From Tridacna crocea (Eukaryota; Mollusca; Bivalvia; Cardiida; Cardiidae): a DNA stretch of 64,000 bases. The notes beneath the pieces were generated by a model. It was given only the letters and a program-made list of their open reading frames with translations, was not told where the DNA came from and searched no databases. The position numbers were made by a program, and so were the translations under genes. The stretch spans positions 11,380,119 through 11,444,118 of the forward strand of contig OX031071.1 of NCBI GenBank assembly GCA_943736015.1, given 5' to 3'. Positions 59,846 through 64,000 of this stretch are shown here, in pieces; position 1 is the stretch's first letter; each line of letters opens with the position of its first letter.

Positions 59846-61070
59846 TTTTAGCTCACCTGAGCACAACATGCTCAAGGGGAGCTTTAGGGATCACCCTGTG
59901 TCTATCGTCAACAATTTTTTAAACATCATCTCCTAAACCATCGGGCCAATTTGGACCAAACTTGGCTGGAATGTTCCTTGGGAAGTTTTTCGTAAAAAGT
60001 TGTTCACAGAATTTGATTCCATCAAAAACTCTGGTTGCCTTGGCAACCAAATGGAATTTCCTAAGAAATTCTTTAAAAATCTCTCCTGAAATCGCTTGTA
60101 AGATTTTGAAATAATTTCACAGAGATGTTCCTAAGGTGACCCTTTTCAAAAATTGTTCAGGAAATACTGATCCCTCAAGAAGCATGCTCTGGTGAACTGA
60201 AGCTACTTGCACCATACAGAAATGAAGAAATTCTTAAAAATTATCTCTGAAACTGCTGATCAGATTTTGAAATATTGGTGTATGGTGGCTACTTGCACTA
60301 TACTGAAATGAAGAAATTTTTGAAAATATCTCTGAAACCACTGGTCAGATTTAAGAGTAATTGCACAGAAATGTCCCTTGGATGGCCTTTTTCGAATATA
60401 GTTCTCGAAATCTTGACCCGTCAAGATACATGGCCCTGGTGACTTGGGGCTTCTTGCACTTTACGGAAATGAAGGAATTCTTAAAAAATCTTCTCTGAAA
60501 CCGCAGGTCAGATTTTGAAATAATTTCACAGAAATGTTCCTTAGGTAACTGCTTTAACAAAATTATTGTCTGTCAAGAAACATGGCTTTGATGGGAGTGG
60601 GGCAACTTTAACTACTGGGACATGAAGAGGAATTTCTCGAATCTTCTCCTCTGGAATGGCTGGTCAGATTTTGAAATAATTTCACAGAAATATTACTAAA
60701 GTGACTCTTTTCAAAAATAATTAGGGAAATTTTTATCCATAGAAAATAACAGCTTATTGTTGGTACCTGCATGTAGTTCTAATGTTCGACTTATGTTTTT
60801 AGTTACTATCGAGCATGTGCTCTTCTTCAAGAAATTGTTCTTGGGTTATCTATCCAAAAATTTATTTGCAAAATTCTGATTCATAAAATTCATTGCTGTG
60901 GTGATGATTTTAGGGGTGGTGGCAGATTTTGAAACAACTTTTACAGATGACCTTTTCAAAATTGCTTAGGAAAATAATGATTTTGTTTCCAAAGTTTCAG
61001 TACCTAAAAAGAAACTGGCTATGGTCCTCTAGCGATCCAGGGACATCTTGGCCCTTTTGTTAGCTCAGCT
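59846..61070 (+). mobile_element. Bivalve-type repeat element (E3)
   Basis: TTAGCTCACCTGAGCAC start, CTATCGTCAACAA, E1-type units with CTGGTCAGATTTTGAAATAA, end AGCGATCCAGGGACATC and TTGGCCCTTTTG. Confidence 0.8.
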
Positions 61071-61440
61071 AAGCACAACATACTCAAGAGGAGCTTTTAG
61101 GATCACCTGGGCCCATATTCACCAACATTCTTGAGAATATTCTTAGTCTTGTTCTCCTAGATTTTCTACGTTTGTAAGTAACACAACTTCTGATTGGCTA
61201 AACCGAATGGTTTAGCCAATCAGAGGTTGTGTTGCTTACAAATGTAGAAAATTCTGGAGAATAAGACAAAGAACGTTCTTAAGAATGATTGGTGAATAGG
61301 GGCCCTGGTGTCCGTCTTGTGTCGTCAACAATTCTTTAAATTTCAACTCCTCCTAATCTGCGAGGCCAGTTTGGACCAACTTGGCTGGAATGTTCCTTTG
61401 TAGTTCCTCTTCAAAAATTGTTCACAGCCCTCTTGTTTCT
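61061..61440 (+). mobile_element. Bivalve-type repeat element (E4), short
   Basis: Abuts E3 (GTTAGCTCAGCTAAGCAC). Most units are deleted; ends CAGCCCTCTTG. It carries an inserted foldback element. Confidence 0.75.
61111..61303. mobile_element. 193-bp foldback MITE inside E4
   Basis: GCCCATATTCACCAA pairs with TTGGTGAATAGGGGC, and the arms stay complementary to the centre (GGTTTAGCCAATCAGAGG). Flanked by CCTGG on both sides, a 5-bp target duplication. Confidence 0.85.
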
Positions 61441-61828
61441 ATTATTTCTAATTTAAGCCCAAAGCAATGTGAGAGGTCTACGTTCTACTCTTTAACCATT
61501 GACTCTGATAAAAGGGATAATAAGTTAAATAATGAAATATTTTCAATACCGTAAACAAATTGGGAAATTATTCTCATTACCCTAAGCAAATTATTAAATT
61601 ATTTTCGTAAGCAAATGATGCAATTGTTTTCATTACAGCGGGCATCATCATCATTACTTTTAAAGTACTGAAAGCAAGGTAAAGGGATAGAATACCGCTT
61701 CAGACGTCCATGTGCCGAAGGGAGTCATTTGTGAATAATCCGGTTCAAGTACAAGCACCTGTTACCTAGATTTAAATACATTAGGAGTGTAATTGGAGAC
61801 ATCTTGGTCTGACATATTTATTTTTTAG
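61441..61828. other. Stretch between repeat elements E4 and E5
   Basis: Contains repeated AAATTATT / GCAAATTATTAAATTATT strings near 61555-61625; no gene seen. Confidence 0.45.
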
Positions 61829-63862
61829 CTTAAAAAGAAAAATATGTCACAGCGTGCTGAAGGGGAGCTTTTAGGATCACACGGTGTCCGTCGTCTGACG
61901 TGCGTCGTCTGTCGTCAACAATTCTTTTAGCATCAACTCCTCCTAAACTGCTTAAAATTTAAAATTTTGACCAAACCTTTATGGAATGTTTCTTGGCAGG
62001 TCCTCTATAGAATTGTTCACAGAATATGAATCAAAAACTCTGGCTGCCATGGCAGCCAAATCGAATTTTCTACGAAATTTTTTAAAAAATCTTCTCTGAA
62101 ACCTCTGGTCAGATTTTGAAATAATTTCACCGAGATGCTCCCTTGGTGACCCTTTTCAAAAACAGTTCGCAAACTTTTGATTCGTCAAGAAACCATGGCT
62201 CTGTTGAATGGGGGCTACTTACACTATACAGAAATGATGAAATTCTTAAGAATTCTTCTTCTCTAAAAGCATAAGTCAGATTTTAAAATAATTTCACAGA
62301 AATGTTCCTTGGATAACCCTCTTAAAAAAGTGTTTGCAAAATTTTTATCCGTCAAGAAACATGGCCCTGATGAATGGGGGCTACTCGCACTATATGGCTA
62401 TGAAGAAATTCTTAAAAATTCATCTTTTCTGAAACTGCCTATCAGAAGTTGAAATGATTTCGCAGAAATATTCCTTCGGTGACACTTTTTCAAAAATTGT
62501 TCGCAAAATGCTGATCCATCAAGAAACATGGCTCTGAAGGGAGCACTTGCACAACATGTATAATTATGGTCATGAAGAAATTCTTAAAACTTCTCTGAAA
62601 CAGCTGGTCAGATTCTTAATTTCACAGAAATCTTTCCTGAGTGACCCATTTCAAAAAGTGCTCGCGAAATTTTGATCCGTTAAGAAACATGGCTTTGATG
62701 AATGGGAGCTATTTACACTATACAGACATGAAGAAATTCTTAAAAGTTCTTCCTCTATGAAACCGCAGGTCAGATTTTTAAATAATTTTGCAGAAATGTT
62801 ATGTGGATGACCTTTTTCGAATACTGTTTGCGAAATTTTGATCCGTCGAGAAACATGGCTCTGGTGACTGGGGGCTTCTTGATCTATATGGCCATAAAGA
62901 AATTCTTAAATTTTTTTCTTCTCTGAAGCGGCTGGTCAGATTTTGAAATAATTTCACAAAAATGTTCCTTTGGTGACTCTTTTCAAAATCTGTTCGCAAA
63001 ATGCTGATTCGTCAGGAAACGTGGGGGTGGGGAGGGGGGGGGGGACTTGCACTATATATGAGGGCATGAAGAAATTCTCAGAAATCTCTGAAACGGCTTG
63101 TCGGATTCTAAAATAATTTCACGTGAATGTTTCTTGGCTGACCCTTTTCAAAAATTGCTCGAGAAATTTTAATCCATCAAGAAACATGGCTCTGATGGCT
63201 GTGGGCTATTTACACTAAACGGACATGAAGAAATTCATAAAATTATTCTTCTCTGATACTACTGGTAAGATTTTGGAATAATTTCAGCAATGTTCCTTTG
63301 GTGATTCTTTTCAAAAATTGTTCACAAAATTGTGTGATCTGTTAAGAAACATGTCTCCATGCTGGGGGCTATTTGCACTACAGGAACATGAAGAGGAATT
63401 TCTTAATTCTTCTCTGGAAAGGCTGGTCTGATTTAAAACAATGTCACAGAAATGTTCCTAGGGTGACCACTTCAAAATCATTTTATCATCGAAAATAACA
63501 CCCAATTGTTGGCACCTGCTTGTGGTGCTCTTGTTCGACTTTCAAATGTTTTTAGTCACTATTGAGCATGTGCTATTCTTCAAGAAATTGTCCTTGGGTG
63601 TCGGTGATCTATCCAAAAAAAATTTATTTGCAGAATTCTGATTCATTAAAATCATTGCTGTGGTGATGATTTTAGGGGTGGTGACAGATTTTGAAGTGAC
63701 TTTTACCAATGATCTTTTCAAAATTGGTTGGCAAAATAATGATTTTGTTTCGAAAGTTTCAGTACCACCCCCCCCCCCCAAAAAAAAAAAGAAAAAGAAA
63801 AATGGCTATAGTCCTCTCAAAAGTCAGGTGAGCGATCCAGGGTCATCTTGGTCCTCTTGTTT
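61829..63862 (+). mobile_element. Bivalve-type repeat element (E5)
   Basis: GGTGTCCGTCGTCTGACGTG microsatellite region, about eleven E1-type units, end CAGGTGAGCGATCCAGGGTC and TTGGTCCTCTTG. Contains G- and A-rich homopolymers at 63030 and 63770. Confidence 0.8.
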
Positions 63863-64000
63863 GCTTTTCTAACAATGCTTCCTACACTTCCCAGAACAAA
63901 TTTAGATTTTTGAGTCACATTAATTTTGTCTTTGTCGTCTGCAAATGCTTCCCATTTGGACTAGTCTAAATTCATATCGTTTGCTAATTATGAGACAACC
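63863..64000 (+). mobile_element. MITE A, second hairpin arm and R arm
   Basis: Follows E5 directly (TTGCTTTTCTAACAATGCTT) and continues with TTTGTCGTCTGCAAATGC; near its right end at the window edge. Confidence 0.75.

Overview
The window is animal nuclear DNA, most likely from a bivalve mollusc. Genes have spliced exons with GT-AG introns and low gene density. The intergenic and intronic DNA is packed with short palindromic transposons, tRNA-derived SINEs and the GGACGGACGG / GTCCGTCGT-type repeats familiar from bivalve genomes. The species is an inference; nothing in the window names it.

Genes, left to right. (1) 378-10899, plus strand: ten phase-compatible exons, ending in a stop codon, of a TRAPPC9/Trs120-like membrane-trafficking subunit. 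The 5' part of this gene lies outside the window. (2) 18.5-25.4 kb, minus strand: three exons of a UQCRB/QCR7-like subunit of respiratory complex III. Its last coding exon either runs into a palindromic element that supplies the stop codon or splices to a small terminal exon at 18.5 kb. (3) 44914-53579, plus strand: four phase-1 exons of a six-finger C2H2 zinc-finger protein of about 1,109 residues, with an HP1-type PxVxL motif, a glutamine run and three SUMO-consensus sites at the C-terminus. I could not assign this gene to a named orthologue.

Mobile DNA. A full-length Ty3/gypsy LTR retrotransposon occupies 27345-36552. It has identical 454-bp LTRs, a 4-bp TAAA target duplication, an unusually long leader (about 2.9 kb), a PNMA-like Gag without a zinc knuckle, and a Pol with one in-frame stop inside integrase. 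It sits near the centre of an older inverted repeat. A mariner remnant lies at 16.05-16.5 kb.

The dominant feature is about 70 copies of a TTAA-flanked palindromic MITE (here family A), with six copies of a sister family (B). Each is built around a roughly 60-bp near-perfect hairpin. Families A and B differ by paired substitutions on both hairpin arms, and copies occur in L-R, L-L and R-R arm configurations. Neighbouring copies repeatedly share a single TTAA, and longer bivalve-type repeats have inserted at the same point in the hairpin. The TTAA target and CCC-type ends suggest piggyBac-type mobilisation, but no transposase for them is present here. The region 57.6-64 kb is almost entirely nested repeats.

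Exon models rest on splice-site motifs, reading phase and protein resemblance judged by eye. MITE boundaries are TTAA-to-TTAA where both ends survive and approximate otherwise.
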